The notes beneath the pieces are model-generated. The model was not told where the DNA came from. It ran no database searches and was given only the letters and a program-made list of their open reading frames with translations. A stretch of DNA of 64,000 nt from Micromonospora sp. R77 (GTDB lineage Bacteria > Actinomycetota > Actinomycetes > Mycobacteriales > Micromonosporaceae). Made by a program: the position numbers and the translations under genes. Shown here piece after piece: positions 49,123 to 62,441 of this stretch (position 1 is its first letter; each line of letters starts with the position of its first letter). The stretch spans positions 5,518,001-5,582,000 of the forward strand of contig NZ_JALDST010000001.1 of NCBI RefSeq assembly GCF_022747945.1, read 5' to 3'.

Positions 49123-49294
49123 CTGGTCCCCACCCTTCCCGTGCGCGGACGCCGGGCGCATACCCGCAGGTGCGCCGGTCAACCACCGCTGTGGCGGGCG
49201 CCTCGCCGGTAAGGGGCGGCTCGGGCTTGTGGCCGGTACCGGCCCGGGTGTGTGATCGTCGCAGGACATCCGCAGCACGAGAGGAACCCGCATC

Positions 49295-50524
49295 GTGAAC
49301 CCCACCGGCGCGCCGGTCACCGACCCCGTCGCCGTTCCGCCCGGGTCCCGCGCTGTGCTGGCCGCCCGCACCGGCGTCGCGGTCGTCTTCGCCCTCAACG
49401 GGCTCGCGGTGGCGTCCTGGTTCGCCCGGGTGCCGGCGGTCCGCGACTCGCTCGGTCTCAGCGCCGGTCAGCTCGGGCTGCTCCTGATCGCCATGTCCGT
49501 CGGCGCGCTGCTGGCCATGCCGACCGCCGGGCTGGTCACCCAGCGGCTCGGCCCGGCCCGGACGGTGGTCGCGTCGACCGCCTTCGTGGCGCTCGGCCTC
49601 ACCGTCGCCGGGCTCTCCACCGGCCTGCTCGGCTCGCCGGTCGGGGTTGCCGTCGGCCTGTTCGCCCTCGGCTACGGCTCCGGCACCTGCGACGTGGCGA
49701 TGAACATCGAGGGTGCGACCGTGGAGAAGCGGCTCGGCCGCACCATCCTGCCCCGGTTCCACGCGGCCTGGAGCCTGGGTTCGGTGGCCGGGGCGGGCCT
49801 CGGGGCCGGTGCGGCCCGCGTCGGGGTGCCGATCGGCGTACACCTGACGGTGGTGGCTGCGGTGGTGTTCGGCGGCACCCTGCTCGGGGCCCGGTCCTTC
49901 CTGCCGGCACCCGCCGAGGACGGCGGACCGACGGCGGCGGGCGACCGGCGGCGGACCCTGCTCGCCACCTGGCGTGAGCCCCGCACCCTGCTCATCGGCC
50001 TGCTGGTGCTGGTGGCCGCGTTCACCGAGGGCAGCGCCAACGACTGGGTGGCGGTCGCCTTCATCGACGGGTACGGCGTCAGCGAGGCGGTCGGCGCGAC
50101 CGTCTTCGGGGTCTTCGTGGTCGGCATGACCCTCGGCCGCACCGTCGGCACCGTCGCCATCGACCGGTGGGGCCGGGTGCCGGTGCTCTTCGGCACCATC
50201 GGCCTGGCCGCCGCCGGGGCCACCCTCGCCGTGCTGGCCGGCTCCGGCCCGCTGGCGATCGTCGGGGTGGCGTTCTGGGGGCTCGGCGCGTCGCTCGGCT
50301 TCCCGGTGGGGATGAGCGCCGCCGCCGACGACGAGGACCGGGCACCCGCCCGGGTCAGCGTGGTCGCCGTGATCGGCTACACCGCCTTCCTGGCCGGCCC
50401 GCCGTTGCTCGGGCTGCTCGGCGACCACGTCGGTACGCTCCGCGCGCTGCTCGTCGTCCCCGTCCTGCTGCTGCCCACCCTGTTCCTGGTGCCGGTCCTG
50501 CGTCCACCGGCCCGCCCGGCCTGA
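49295..50524 (+). CDS. Major facilitator superfamily transporter
   Basis: A 409-residue protein with 12 predicted helices. The N-terminal helix reads AVVFALNGLAVASWFARVPA, and loop 2-3 follows as LGLSAGQLGLLLIAMSVGAL. The segment GSGTCDVAMNIEGATVEKRL followed by GRTILPRFHAAWSLGSVAGA is characteristic of the YbjJ-like branch of uncharacterised exporters. The GTG start at 49295 has AGAGGA upstream. It stands alone, divergent from the esterase. Substrate unknown; drug or sugar export are both possible. Confidence 0.9.
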   Translation: MNPTGAPVTDPVAVPPGSRAVLAARTGVAVVFALNGLAVASWFARVPAVRDSLGLSAGQLGLLLIAMSVGALLAMPTAGLVTQRLGPARTVVASTAFVALGLTVAGLSTGLLGSPVGVAVGLFALGYGSGTCDVAMNIEGATVEKRLGRTILPRFHAAWSLGSVAGAGLGAGAARVGVPIGVHLTVVAAVVFGGTLLGARSFLPAPAEDGGPTAAGDRRRTLLATWREPRTLLIGLLVLVAAFTEGSANDWVAVAFIDGYGVSEAVGATVFGVFVVGMTLGRTVGTVAIDRWGRVPVLFGTIGLAAAGATLAVLAGSGPLAIVGVAFWGLGASLGFPVGMSAAADDEDRAPARVSVVAVIGYTAFLAGPPLLGLLGDHVGTLRALLVVPVLLLPTLFLVPVLRPPARPA

Positions 50525-50651
50525 CCGGGCTGGCCCGCCGCCACCTCGCCGACCGGGCGCCCTCCGAGGTCAGGCTTCTCCCACCCGGCTCGCAGCCGGT
50601 TGTCAGGTGACCGTGGTGGACTGGGCGGAGGCCGAGGGCAAGGAGGCGGAC

Positions 50652-50984
50652 ATGGGCTGGTTCACCCGGCGGACTGCCGACCCGACCACGCCGACGAAGC
50701 TGGACCGGGAGGCGACCGCCGACGACCTCGCGGCGCTGACCGCGTTCGCCACCAGCCGCCGGGGTGTGGAGTTCTATCTGGAGCCGGAGACCACCGCCAC
50801 CGACACCACGGTGGTCGCGATCGCCGACGACGGCGAGTGGATCCGGCGGCGTACCGGCACGCCCCGGGCCGCTGCGAAGATCGCCCAGAAGCACGCGATC
50901 CCGCTCTACGAGGCGGCCCGTACCGGCTATCCGGAGCGGATGCGGGCCTGGAACCGGGCCCACCCGGAGCGCCGCGCCCGCTGA
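50652..50984 (+). CDS. Conserved actinobacterial hypothetical protein (110 residues)
   Basis: MGWFTRRTADPTTPTKLDRE leads into ADDLAALTAFATSRRGVEFY, TTVVAIADDGEWIRRRTGTP and AQKHAIPLYEAARTGYPERM. The pattern of an N-terminal helix, a central VEFYLEPETTATDTTVV strand pair and a C-terminal helix recurs in short actinobacterial proteins often loosely named oxidoreductase; no cofactor motif is visible. AAGGAGG precedes ATG 50652, so the 15-codon extension to 50607 is unlikely. Function unknown. Confidence 0.7.
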   Translation: MGWFTRRTADPTTPTKLDREATADDLAALTAFATSRRGVEFYLEPETTATDTTVVAIADDGEWIRRRTGTPRAAAKIAQKHAIPLYEAARTGYPERMRAWNRAHPERRAR

Positions 50985-51344
50985 GACTGGGTCCCCCGTC
51001 ACACCGGCCGCGGCGCGTCCCGCCGCCCGGATCGGTGCCGGGACGGCCTGCCGTGACCTCGTTTCCGGCCGCCGCGAACGCCGGTGCCGGTGATCCGCGC
51101 GGCCCGGTCGACCACGGTTTCCCGCGACGGCGACGACGGCGGTCACCGCCTGCACCCCGGGCCGCCGGACCAGCCCCGACGCACCGTCCCGGCGGCGGTG
51201 TCCGCCATTGTGGATGCCGTCGAGCGGCAATGTCGCGGCCCGTTCCGAGACGTGTGTTCCATTCATTCCCGTGATTGCGTGGGAACTCAAGCGCATTCAT
51301 CGGCGTGCATGCCCAGGGTCCGCCGACGGTCCAGCCGGGTGGCG
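50985..51344. other. Non-coding stretch upstream of the cobalamin riboswitch
   Basis: No supported gene. The first two thirds are GC-rich without clear codon structure. Around 51225-51300 the DNA becomes distinctly less GC-rich (TTCCATTCATTCCCGTGATT), as in a promoter or upstream regulatory region. No hairpin or operator stands out. Confidence 0.4.
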
Positions 51345-51374
51345 TTGACCGGCGGCGGGCGGGTGTGGCAGCAT
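51345..51374 (+). promoter_or_regulatory. Tentative promoter of the cobalamin operon
   Basis: TTGACC (51345-51350) is followed after 18 bases by CAGCAT (51369-51374), a weak -10. It lies immediately before the riboswitch, where transcription must begin upstream of the aptamer. Confidence 0.35.
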
Positions 51375-51535
51375 TCGCGGCCTGACGGCAGTGAAGGAAG
51401 CCGGTGTGATTCCGGCGCGGTCCCGCCACTGTCACCGGGGAGCGATCCCCCCTCGTGAGTCACGGCCGTGCGTGCGCGGTTGGAAGGCCGGGGGTGAGCG
51501 TCGATCCGGGAGCCAGGATACTTCGGCCGTCGGGA
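51375..51535 (+). ncRNA. Cobalamin (B12) riboswitch
   Basis: The aptamer core is plain: GAAGCCGGTGTGATTCCGGC followed by GCGGTCCCGCCACTGTCACC (about 51402-51438), the conserved B12-box strands, then GAGTCACGGCC, TTGGAAGGCC and the 3' box GGGAGCCAGGATACT (about 51508-51522). These are the invariant parts of adenosylcobalamin-type riboswitches. It leads into a 56-codon ORF and the cobN operon and should shut the pathway down when B12 is plentiful. The ribosome site AGGAGGA lies about 30 bases after the aptamer, so control of translation is plausible. Outer boundaries are approximate. Confidence 0.93.
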
Positions 51536-51570
51536 CGTACCCCAGGGCGTGGACACCCGAGGAGGACCCG

Positions 51571-51741
51571 ATGACGCGCAGCGTCTCCACCGTCGACGAG
51601 ATCCGTCGTAGCCGCACCGCGCACGGCAGCGTGCCCGTGCTCAGCCGTACCGCCGTGGTGGTCGTCCCTCGACCCGGCCGGATCCCGACGCCCGCGGCCG
51701 ACTCCGCCGCCGCCTCGGTCAGCCCCGCCGTTCACCGCTGA
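51571..51741 (+). CDS. 56-residue ORF between the B12 riboswitch and cobN
   Basis: ATG 51571 has a strong AGGAGGA ribosome site. The product begins MTRSVSTVDEIRRSRTAHGS and continues VPVLSRTAVVVVPRPGRIPT; it has one short hydrophobic strand but no membrane helix and none of the His clusters of CbtB cobalt transporters. It is the first open frame after the riboswitch and ends 133 bases before cobN. It may be a genuine small protein, or a translated leader through which the riboswitch couples to cobN. No family recognised. Confidence 0.5.
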   Translation: MTRSVSTVDEIRRSRTAHGSVPVLSRTAVVVVPRPGRIPTPAADSAAASVSPAVHR

Positions 51742-51874
51742 GCCCGCCGCCACACCCGCCGGCCGCCCGCCGGTGACCCGGCCGGCGACCCGCCGTACCG
51801 GCTGAACCGCGCCCACCCTCGCCCCGCCCGACCGGCCCCCGCGCCGGTCCGGGCGTCACTCTCCGGAGCCGTCC

Positions 51875-55545
<3,671 letters not shown>

Positions 55546-55549
<4 letters not shown>

Positions 55550-57667
55550 CCACCACCTATCCCTTCTCCGCCGTGCTCGGCATGGACGACATGCGGCTGG
55601 CGCTGCTGCTCAACGCCGTCAACCCGGCGATCGGCGGGGTCCTGGTGCGGGGCGAGAAGGGCACCGCGAAGTCGACCGCCGTCCGCGCCCTGGCCGCCCT
55701 GCTGCCGCCGGTCGACCGGGTGGTCGGCTGCCGGTTCGCCTGCGACCCGGCCGCGCCCGACCCGGGCTGCCCGACGGCCCGCACCCGGCCGGCGCGGCGG
55801 CGAGCGCCGTCCGGCCCGCCTGGTCGAACTGCCGGTCGGTGCCGCCGAGGACCGGGTGGTCGGCGCGCTCGACCTGGAACAGGCCCTCACCGAGGGGGTA
55901 CGCGCCTTCGAGCCCGGCCTGCTCGCCGCCGCCCACCGGGGCGTGCTCTATGTCGACGAGGTGAACCTGCTGCACGACCACCTGGTCGACCTGCTGCTGG
56001 ACGCCGCCGCGATGGGCCGCTGCCACGTCGAACGGGAGGGCGTCTCGGTCCGGCACGACGCCCGGTTCCTGCTGGTCGGCACCATGAACCCGGAGGAGGA
56101 GCTGCGCCCGCAGTTGCTCGACCGGTTCGGGCTCACCGTCGAGGTGGCCGCCAGCCGCGACCCGGCCGTACGGGTCGAGGTGGTCCGTCGTCGGCTCGCC
56201 GCCGACGCCGACCCGGCCGGGTTCGCCGCCCGCTGGGCGGACGCCGACGCCCGGTGGCCCGGCGGGTCGCCGCCGCCCGGGCCCGGCTGCCCCGGGTGTC
56301 CCTGCCGGACCGCGCGCTGCGGCAGATCGCCGAGGTCTGCGCCGCCTTCGACGTGGACGGGATGCGCGCCGACATCGTCACCGCCCGGGCCGCGCTCGCG
56401 CACGCCGCCTGGCAGAACCGCGCCGAGGTGACCGCCGAGGACGTCCGGGTCGCCGCCCGGCTGGCGCTGCCGCACCGCCGCCGCCGTGACCCGTTCGACA
56501 CCCCGGGGCTGGACGAGGAGCGCCTCGACGAGGCGCTGGGCCGGGACCCCGACGACGACCCGGACGACGACGGGTCCGGGCCCGGTGCCGGCGGTGCACC
56601 GGACGACCCGACCGGTGGCGGTCCGGCCGGCGGTGTCTCCGGCCCGCAGCCGACCGACGGCGACGCCCCGCACGACGCGCGGCCGTCCGACCGCGACACC
56701 CCGAACGACGCGCCGTCCGACGGCGACACTTCGCACGGCGCGCGGCCGTCGGACGGCGACGGCCGGCCCGGCGGGACGCACCGGGAGACCGGGGACGACC
56801 GGGGGCGGGCGGTGGCCGTACCCGAAACGGGCTTGACCGCGCGGCTGCTCACCGCGCCCGGGGTCGGGGACGGCGTGCCGGGACGGCGGTCCCGGGCGCG
56901 TACCGGACGGGGCCGGACCACCGGGGCGCGGGTGCCGGCCGGCCGGCCCGGCGCGCTGCACCTGCCGGCCACCCTGCGTGCCGCCGCCCCGCACCAGGCG
57001 GCCCGCGGGCGGACCGCCGGGCCGCTGCGGCTGCGCCCGCACGACCTGCGCGAGGCGGTCCGGGAGGGACGGGAGGGAACCCAGTGCTCTTCGCGGTCGA
57101 CGCCAGCGGGTCGATGGGCGCGCGGTCCCGGTCGGCGGTGAAGGGTGCCGTGCTCGCTCTGCTCACCGACGCCTACCAGCGCCGGGACAAGGTCGCGGTG
57201 GTGGCCTTCCGGGGTGCCGGCGCGCAGACCCTGCTGCCGGCCACCTCCTCGGTCCTCGCCGCCGCCACCCGGCTCGCCGAGCTGCCCACCGGCGGGCGCA
57301 CCCCGCTCGCCGAGGGGCGCTCGCGGCGGCCGAGCTGCTGCGGGTGGAGCGGCTGCGCGACCCGAGACGCCGTCCGCTGGTGCTGGTCGTCACCGACGGC
57401 CGGGCCACCGCCGGCCCGCGCCCCCTCGACCGGGCCGCCCGTGCCGCCGCCGTGCTCGCTGCCACCGGGGCGCCCTGCGTGGTCGTCGACTGCGAGTCCG
57501 GTCCGGTACGCCTGCACCTCGCCCGCAGCCTCGCCACCCAGTTGTCCGCCCCGCTCCACCCGCTCGCCGCCCTCACCACCGCCGGAGACCCCGGCCGGGC
57601 ACGTCCCCCCGCAGGGCCGCTGTCCGCTCCGATCCCGGTAGCCGCCTCGAACAGGAGTGCCGTCTGA
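55546..57667 (+). CDS. Fused ChlI-ChlD-type chelatase ATPase, CobN partner (multiple frameshifts)
   Basis: About 708 residues when whole. AAA+ part: [20 protein letters not shown], Walker [35 protein letters not shown], Walker [41 protein letters not shown] with the arginine finger, and [20 protein letters not shown]. An Asp/Gly/Pro-rich linker follows, then a von Willebrand A domain with the MIDAS motif [14 protein letters not shown] and [13 protein letters not shown]. Single-base losses are implied near 55778-55810 (two), 56255, 57084 and 57315. With CobN it forms the cobaltochelatase, replacing separate CobS and CobT. ATG overlaps the cobN stop. Confidence 0.87.
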
Positions 57668-58278
57668 TGCCGCAGGGGAAGCCCAGCCACGTGCCCGTCG
57701 ACGGGTTGACCACCCGGCAGCGACGGAACCGGCCGCTGACCATCGTCCACACCGGACAGATGAAGGGGAAGTCGACCGCCGCGTTCGGGTTGGCGCTGCG
57801 GGCCTGGACGGCCGGCCTGTCGATCGGGGTGTTCCAGTTCGTCAAGAGCGCCAAGTGGCGGGTGGGCGAGGAGAACGCCTTCCGCGCCCTCGGCGAGGTG
57901 CACGAGCGCACCGGCCAGGGCGCGCCGGTGGCCTGGCACAAGATGGGCGAGGGCTGGTCCTGGATCCAGCGCGGCGGCGAGGCCGACCACGCCGCCGACG
58001 CCCTCGAGGGTTGGCGGCAGATCCAGCGCGACCTCGCCGCCGAACGCCACGGCCTGTACGTCCTCGACGAGTTCACCTACCCGATGAAGTGGGGCTGGGT
58101 GGACGTCGACGAGGTGGTCGACACCCTGGCCGGCCGCCCCGGCTTCCAGCACGTCGTCATCACCGGCCGCGACGCCGACCCGCGCCTGGTCGCCGCCGCC
58201 GACCTGGTCGCCGAACTGACCAAGGTGAAGCACCCGATGGACGCCGGCCAGAAGGGCCAGAAGGGGATCGAGTGGTGA
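57667..58278 (+). CDS. cobO: Cob(I)yrinic acid a,c-diamide adenosyltransferase
   Basis: A 203-residue CobA/CobO-type ATP:corrinoid adenosyltransferase. The P-loop is HTGQMKGKSTAAFGLALRAW (about 33-52), then GVFQFVKSAKWRVGEENAF and WSWIQRGGEADHAADALEGW, and the Walker B-like LYVLDEFTYPMKWGWVDVDE. It adds the adenosyl ligand to the corrin. ATG 57667 shares its first base with the TGA of the chelatase gene, and its own stop overlaps cobB by four bases. Frame intact. Confidence 0.95.
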   Translation: MPQGKPSHVPVDGLTTRQRRNRPLTIVHTGQMKGKSTAAFGLALRAWTAGLSIGVFQFVKSAKWRVGEENAFRALGEVHERTGQGAPVAWHKMGEGWSWIQRGGEADHAADALEGWRQIQRDLAAERHGLYVLDEFTYPMKWGWVDVDEVVDTLAGRPGFQHVVITGRDADPRLVAAADLVAELTKVKHPMDAGQKGQKGIEW

Positions 58279-59632
58279 GCGGCCCGCCGGCGGCCGACGC
58301 GTGGGCGCTGCCCCGGGTGGTGGTGGCGGCGCCGGCCAGCGGGCACGGCAAGACCACCGTCGCCACCGGGCTGCTCGCCGCGCTGCGCCGGCGGGGCCTC
58401 ACCGTCAGCCCGCACAAGGTCGGCCCCGACTACATCGACCCCGGCTACCACGCGCTCGCCGCCGGCCGGCCCGGCCGCAACCTCGACCCCTGGCTGGTCG
58501 GCGAGGAGCGGATCGCGCCGCTGCTGCGGCACGGCGCGAGCGTGCCCACCCCCGCCGACGTCGCGGTGGTCGAGGGGGTGATGGGGCTGCACGACGGTGC
58601 GGTCGGCCGACGCGGGTACGCCTCCACCGCGCACGTCGCCCGGCTCATCGACGCACCCGTGCTGCTGGTGCTCGACACCACCGCCCAGGGCCGCTCGGCC
58701 GCCGCCCTCACGCTCGGCATGCGGGCCTTCGACCCGGGCGTGCGGATCGGCGGGGTGGTGCTCAACCGGGTCGGCTCGCCCCGGCACGAGACCCTGCTGC
58801 GCGACGCGCTCGCCGAGGTGGGCGTACCGGTGCTGGGGGCGGTCACCCGGGCCGCCGAGGTCACCGCGCCGGCCGGCACCTCGGGTGGTGCCGGTCGCCG
58901 AGCGGGCCGCCGGTCGCTCGCCGTCGCCCGCCCTCGGCGACCTGGTCGAGCCCACGGACCTCGACGCGGTGCTGGAGCAGGCCCGGACCGCGCCGCCGGA
59001 CCGTCGCGCCCTGGGACGCCGAGGCGGTCGGCGGCCCCGCCGGCACGAGCCGCCCGGTCGTCGCGGTCGCCGGTGGTCCGGCCTTCACCTTCTCGTACGC
59101 GGAGACCACCGAACTGCTCACCGCGGCCGGCGCAGACGTGGTCGTGGTCGACCCGCTGCGGGACCCGGCGCTGCCGGGCGGCACCCGGGCCGTGGTCGTC
59201 GGGGGCGGCTTCCCCGAGGTGCACGCCGAGGCGCTCGCCGCCAACGCCGGGCTCCGCGCCGACCTGGCCGGGTTCGCCGGTCCGATCGTCGCCGAGTGCG
59301 CCGGCCTGCTCTATCTCGGCCGGTCCCTGGACGGGGTGCCGATGTGCGGCCGGCTCGACCACACCGCCCGGATGACCGGCCGGCTCACCCTCGGCTACCG
59401 GGACGCCGTCGCCGCCACCGACTCCCCGGCCCACCGCGCCGGCGACCCGGTACGCGGCCACGAGTTCCACCGCACCGTCACCGACCCCGGCCACGGCGAG
59501 CGGCCGGCCTGGCGCTGGGACGGCGGCGCGCACGGCTTCGTCACCGGCGACGTGCACGCCTCCTACCTGCACACCCACTGGGCGGGTCACCCCCTCGCGG
59601 CCCGCCGGCTGGTCGAGGCGGCGAGCCGGTGA
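58275..59632 (+). CDS. cobB: Cobyrinate a,c-diamide synthase (frameshifted)
   Basis: About 453 residues when whole. N-terminal dethiobiotin synthetase-like ATPase: VVVAAPASGHGKTTVATGLL, HKVGPDYIDPGYHALAAGRP, DVAVVEGVMGLHDGAVGRRG. C-terminal glutamine amidotransferase: RPVVAVAGGPAFTFSYAETT, IVAECAGLLYLGRSLDGVP (catalytic Cys) and VRGHEFHRT. Three frames are used; missing bases are implied near 58870-58882 (two, restoring ARHLGLVPVAER) and a net shift near 58995-59005 before VAPWDAEAV. It amidates the a and c side chains. It sits between cobO and cobI in the coupled operon. Confidence 0.9.
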
Positions 59633-60404
59633 CCGCATCGGACCCGGGCCGGCCCGTCACCCGCCCGGCCACCCTGACCGGGGTCGGGGTCGGCCCGGCG
59701 ACGGAACTGCTCACCCTCAAGGCGGTCCGCGTGCTGGGCGAGGCGACGTGGTCTTCGCCCGGTGATGGAGCGGCCGCCGAGGGCGACGCGCCGCCCGGCC
59801 GTGCCGAGACCACCGTGGCCGCGCACGTGGCCGCGGACCGGCTGCGCCGGCTGCCGTTCGCCCTCGACGACCGGGGCGGGGTGACCGCCCGCGCCGACGG
59901 GCCTGGGACGCCGCCGCCGACGCGGTGGTCGCCGCGCTCGACGCGGGCGCCGCGACGCCTATCACGGTGGCCGGCATCGGCGACCCCAACGTCTACTCCA
60001 CCTGCGGCTACCTGGCACACGGCGTGCGCGCCCGGCGCCCGGCGGTCGAGGTGCGCACCGTCCCCGGGGTGACCGCCATGCAGGAGCTGGCCGCCCGCAG
60101 CGGCGTGCCGCTCTGCGAGGGACGCGAGCCGCTGACCCTGCTGCCGGCGACGGCCAGGCTCGCGCCGGTCGCCGACGCCCTCGCCGGACCGGGCACGGTC
60201 GTGATCTACAAGGGCTGGCGCCGCCACCCGGCGCTCGTCGACGAGCTGCGCCGGGGCGGCCGGCTCGGCGATGCCGTGCTCGGCCGCTCGCTCGGCCTGC
60301 CCGACGAGTGGATCGGGCCGGTCGACGCCGCCGCCGACGACCTGCCGTACCTGTCGACGCTGCTGGTCCCGGCCCACCGGGACCGCCGGGGAGGAAAACT
60401 GTGA
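59629..60404 (+). CDS. cobI: Precorrin-2 C20-methyltransferase (frameshifted)
   Basis: About 259 residues when whole. The SAM-dependent uroporphyrin methyltransferase fold begins LTGVGVGPATELLTLKAVRV and continues PGRAETTVAAHVAADRLRRL, then ITVAGIGDPNVYSTCGYLAH and VRTVPGVTAMQELAARSGVP, characteristic of CobI/CbiL. The stretch after VLGEA can be restored to DVVFAPVMDAAAEGD only if three single bases are added within about 30 bases (59748-59775), and one more near 59905 gives AWDAAADAVVAALDAG. The clustered changes argue for local sequencing error. Start GTG 59629 overlaps the cobB stop. Confidence 0.88.
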
Positions 60405-61293
60405 CCAGCACCGGGAAGGTCTGGTTCGTCGGGGCCGGACCCGGCGCCGCCGACCTGCTCACCCTGCGCGCCGCGCGGGTGATCGCCGAGGCCGACGTGG
60501 TGATCTGGGCGGCCAGCCTGGTCCACGCCGACGTGCTCGCCCACGCCCGCCCGGACGCCGAGCTCGTCGACTCCTCCCAGCTGCCCGTCGAGGGGGTGCT
60601 GCCGCTCTACCGGCGGGCCGCCGCGCAGGGGCTGACCGTGGCCCGGATCCACTCCGGCGACCCGGCCCTCTGGGGTGCGGTGCAGGAACAGCTCGACCTG
60701 TGCCGGGCCCTCGACCTGGCGGTGGAGATCGTGCCCGGGGTGTCCTCGTTCACCGCCGTCGCCGCCCTCGTCGGCCGGGAACTGACCATCCCCGAGGTGG
60801 CCCAGTCGGTGATCCTCACCCGGCTGGAAGGCGGGAAGACGCCGATGCCGCCGGGGGAGCGGGTCCGCGACTTCGCCCGGCACGGCACCACCATGGCGCT
60901 CTTCCTCTCCGCCGCCCGCTCCGGGCAGGCGCAGGCCGAGCTGCTCGCCGGCGGCTATCCGGCCGACACCCCGGTCGTGGTGGCGTACCAGGCGACCTGG
61001 CCCGACGAGCTGGTGGTCCGCTGCGTCCTCGGCGAGCTGGCCGCCACCGTCAAGGAGCACCGGCTCTGGAAGCACACCCTCTTCCTGGTCGGCCCGGCGC
61101 TCGCGGCCAGCGGCACCCGCTCGCACCTCTATCACCCCGGGCACTTCCACACGCACCGCCGGGCCGAGCCGGCCGCCCGCGCCGAGCTGCGCCGGGCCCG
61201 CGCCGAGCTGCGCCGGGCCCGCGCCGACCGGCCACCCCGCCCACCGACGCCGCCGCCCCGGCCGCCACCGGCGGGGACGGGCCACCCCGATGA
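60401..61293 (+). CDS. cobM: Precorrin-4 C11-methyltransferase (C-terminal frameshift)
   Basis: About 297 residues. VWFVGAGPGAADLLTLRAAR, VVIWAASLVHADVLAHARPD, ARIHSGDPALWGAVQEQLDL and EIVPGVSSFTAVAALVGREL are signature CobM/CbiF blocks; LTIPEVAQSVILTRLEGGKT follows. As read, the frame misses its stop and runs on into cbiD. Adding one base near 61231 gives a tail ending ATGGDGPPR and a TGA that overlaps the cbiD ATG in the usual ATGA way. The variable tail also has a tandem 21-bp repeat. GAGGAAAACT precedes the GTG start. Confidence 0.93.
61181..61222 (+). repeat. 21-bp tandem repeat in the cobM tail
   Basis: GCCGAGCTGCGCCGGGCCCG plus C occurs twice in immediate succession (61181-61201, 61202-61222), encoding AELRRAR twice in the non-conserved C-terminal tail. 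The copies are identical. Confidence 0.85.
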
Positions 61294-62441
61294 CGTACGC
61301 CGAACCGCCGCTGCGCGAGCCGGACCTGCCGCGTACGGCGAAGGTCCGGCCCACCGCGCTGCGGACCGGCTGGACCACCGGCGCCTGCGCCACCGCGGCG
61401 ACCAAGGCGGCCGTCACCGCCCTGGTCACCGGGGTGCCGCAGCGCGAGGTGGAGATCGGCCTGCCCGACGGCCGGCGGGTGTGCTTCCCGGTGGCCCGGT
61501 GCGAGTTCACCCCGCTGCCCGACGCGCACGCCGAGGCGGTCGTGGTCAAGGACGCCGGGGACGACCCGGACGTCACCCACGGCGCGCACCTGACTGCCAC
61601 GGTCGGCTGGCGCCCGGGGACCGGGTTGACGCTGGACGGTGGCGACGGCGTCGGCACGGTGACGAAACCCGGGCTGGGCCTGGCCGTCGGCGGGCCGGCC
61701 ATCAACGAGACCCCGCGCCGCATGATCGGGCAGGCGGTGGCCGAGGTGGTCGACCTGACCGAGGTGGGCGTCCGGGTGGTGATCAGCGTGCCGGACGGCG
61801 AGCGGATGGCGCGGAAGACCACCAACCGGCGGCTCGGCATCCTCGGTGGCATCTCCATCCTCGGCACCACCGGGATCGTCCGCCCCTTCTCCACCGCCTC
61901 CTGGCGGGCCAGCGTGGTGCAGGCGGTGCACGTGATGGCCGCCCAGGGGGAGCGGACCGTGGTGCTGTGCACCGGGGGGCGTACCGAGCGGGCCGCCCGG
62001 GTGCTCCTGCCGGAGCTGCCCGAGGTCTGCTTCGTCGAGGTCGGCGACTTCACCGGCGCGGCCGTCACCGCCGCCGTCGGCGACGGGATGACCGGGGTGG
62101 TCTTCGTCGGCATGGCCGGCAAGCTGGCGAAGCTGGCCGCCGGCATCCTGATGACCCACTACACCCGCTCGGCGGTGGACCTGTCGCTGCTCGGCGCGGT
62201 GACCGCCGAGGCCGGCGGCGACCCCGACCTGGTCACGGCGGTCACCGCCGCCAACACCGGGCGGCACGCGTACGAGCTGTGGGAGGCCGCCGGCCTGCTC
62301 GGCCCCGCCGGGGACCTGCTCTGCCACCGGGTCCGCCAGGTGCTGCTCCGCTTCGCCGGGCAGGCGGTCACGGTCGACGTGGCCATGGTGGACTTCGCCG
62401 GCTCCCGGGTCGTCGCCTCCTCCGGCCGGTGGGCCGCGTGA
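61290..62441 (+). CDS. cbiD: Cobalt-precorrin-5B C1-methyltransferase
   Basis: A 383-residue protein. RPTALRTGWTTGACATAATK (about 20-39) is the CbiD signature, followed by VVVKDAGDDPDVTHGAHLTA, VGTVTKPGLGLAVGGPAINE, LGILGGISILGTTGIVRPFS and FVGMAGKLAKLAAGILMTHY. It methylates C1 of the ring-contracted intermediate. CbiD belongs to the oxygen-independent route, so the organism combines this branch with the CobN chelatase usually linked to the aerobic route. Frame intact; ATG overlaps cobM, and its stop overlaps cobL. Confidence 0.95.
   Translation: MTYAEPPLREPDLPRTAKVRPTALRTGWTTGACATAATKAAVTALVTGVPQREVEIGLPDGRRVCFPVARCEFTPLPDAHAEAVVVKDAGDDPDVTHGAHLTATVGWRPGTGLTLDGGDGVGTVTKPGLGLAVGGPAINETPRRMIGQAVAEVVDLTEVGVRVVISVPDGERMARKTTNRRLGILGGISILGTTGIVRPFSTASWRASVVQAVHVMAAQGERTVVLCTGGRTERAARVLLPELPEVCFVEVGDFTGAAVTAAVGDGMTGVVFVGMAGKLAKLAAGILMTHYTRSAVDLSLLGAVTAEAGGDPDLVTAVTAANTGRHAYELWEAAGLLGPAGDLLCHRVRQVLLRFAGQAVTVDVAMVDFAGSRVVASSGRWAA

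Noticed and set aside
51571..51741. CbtB-type cobalt transporter subunit after the B12 riboswitch
   Set aside because: The product lacks a membrane helix and the C-terminal histidine cluster of CbtB.
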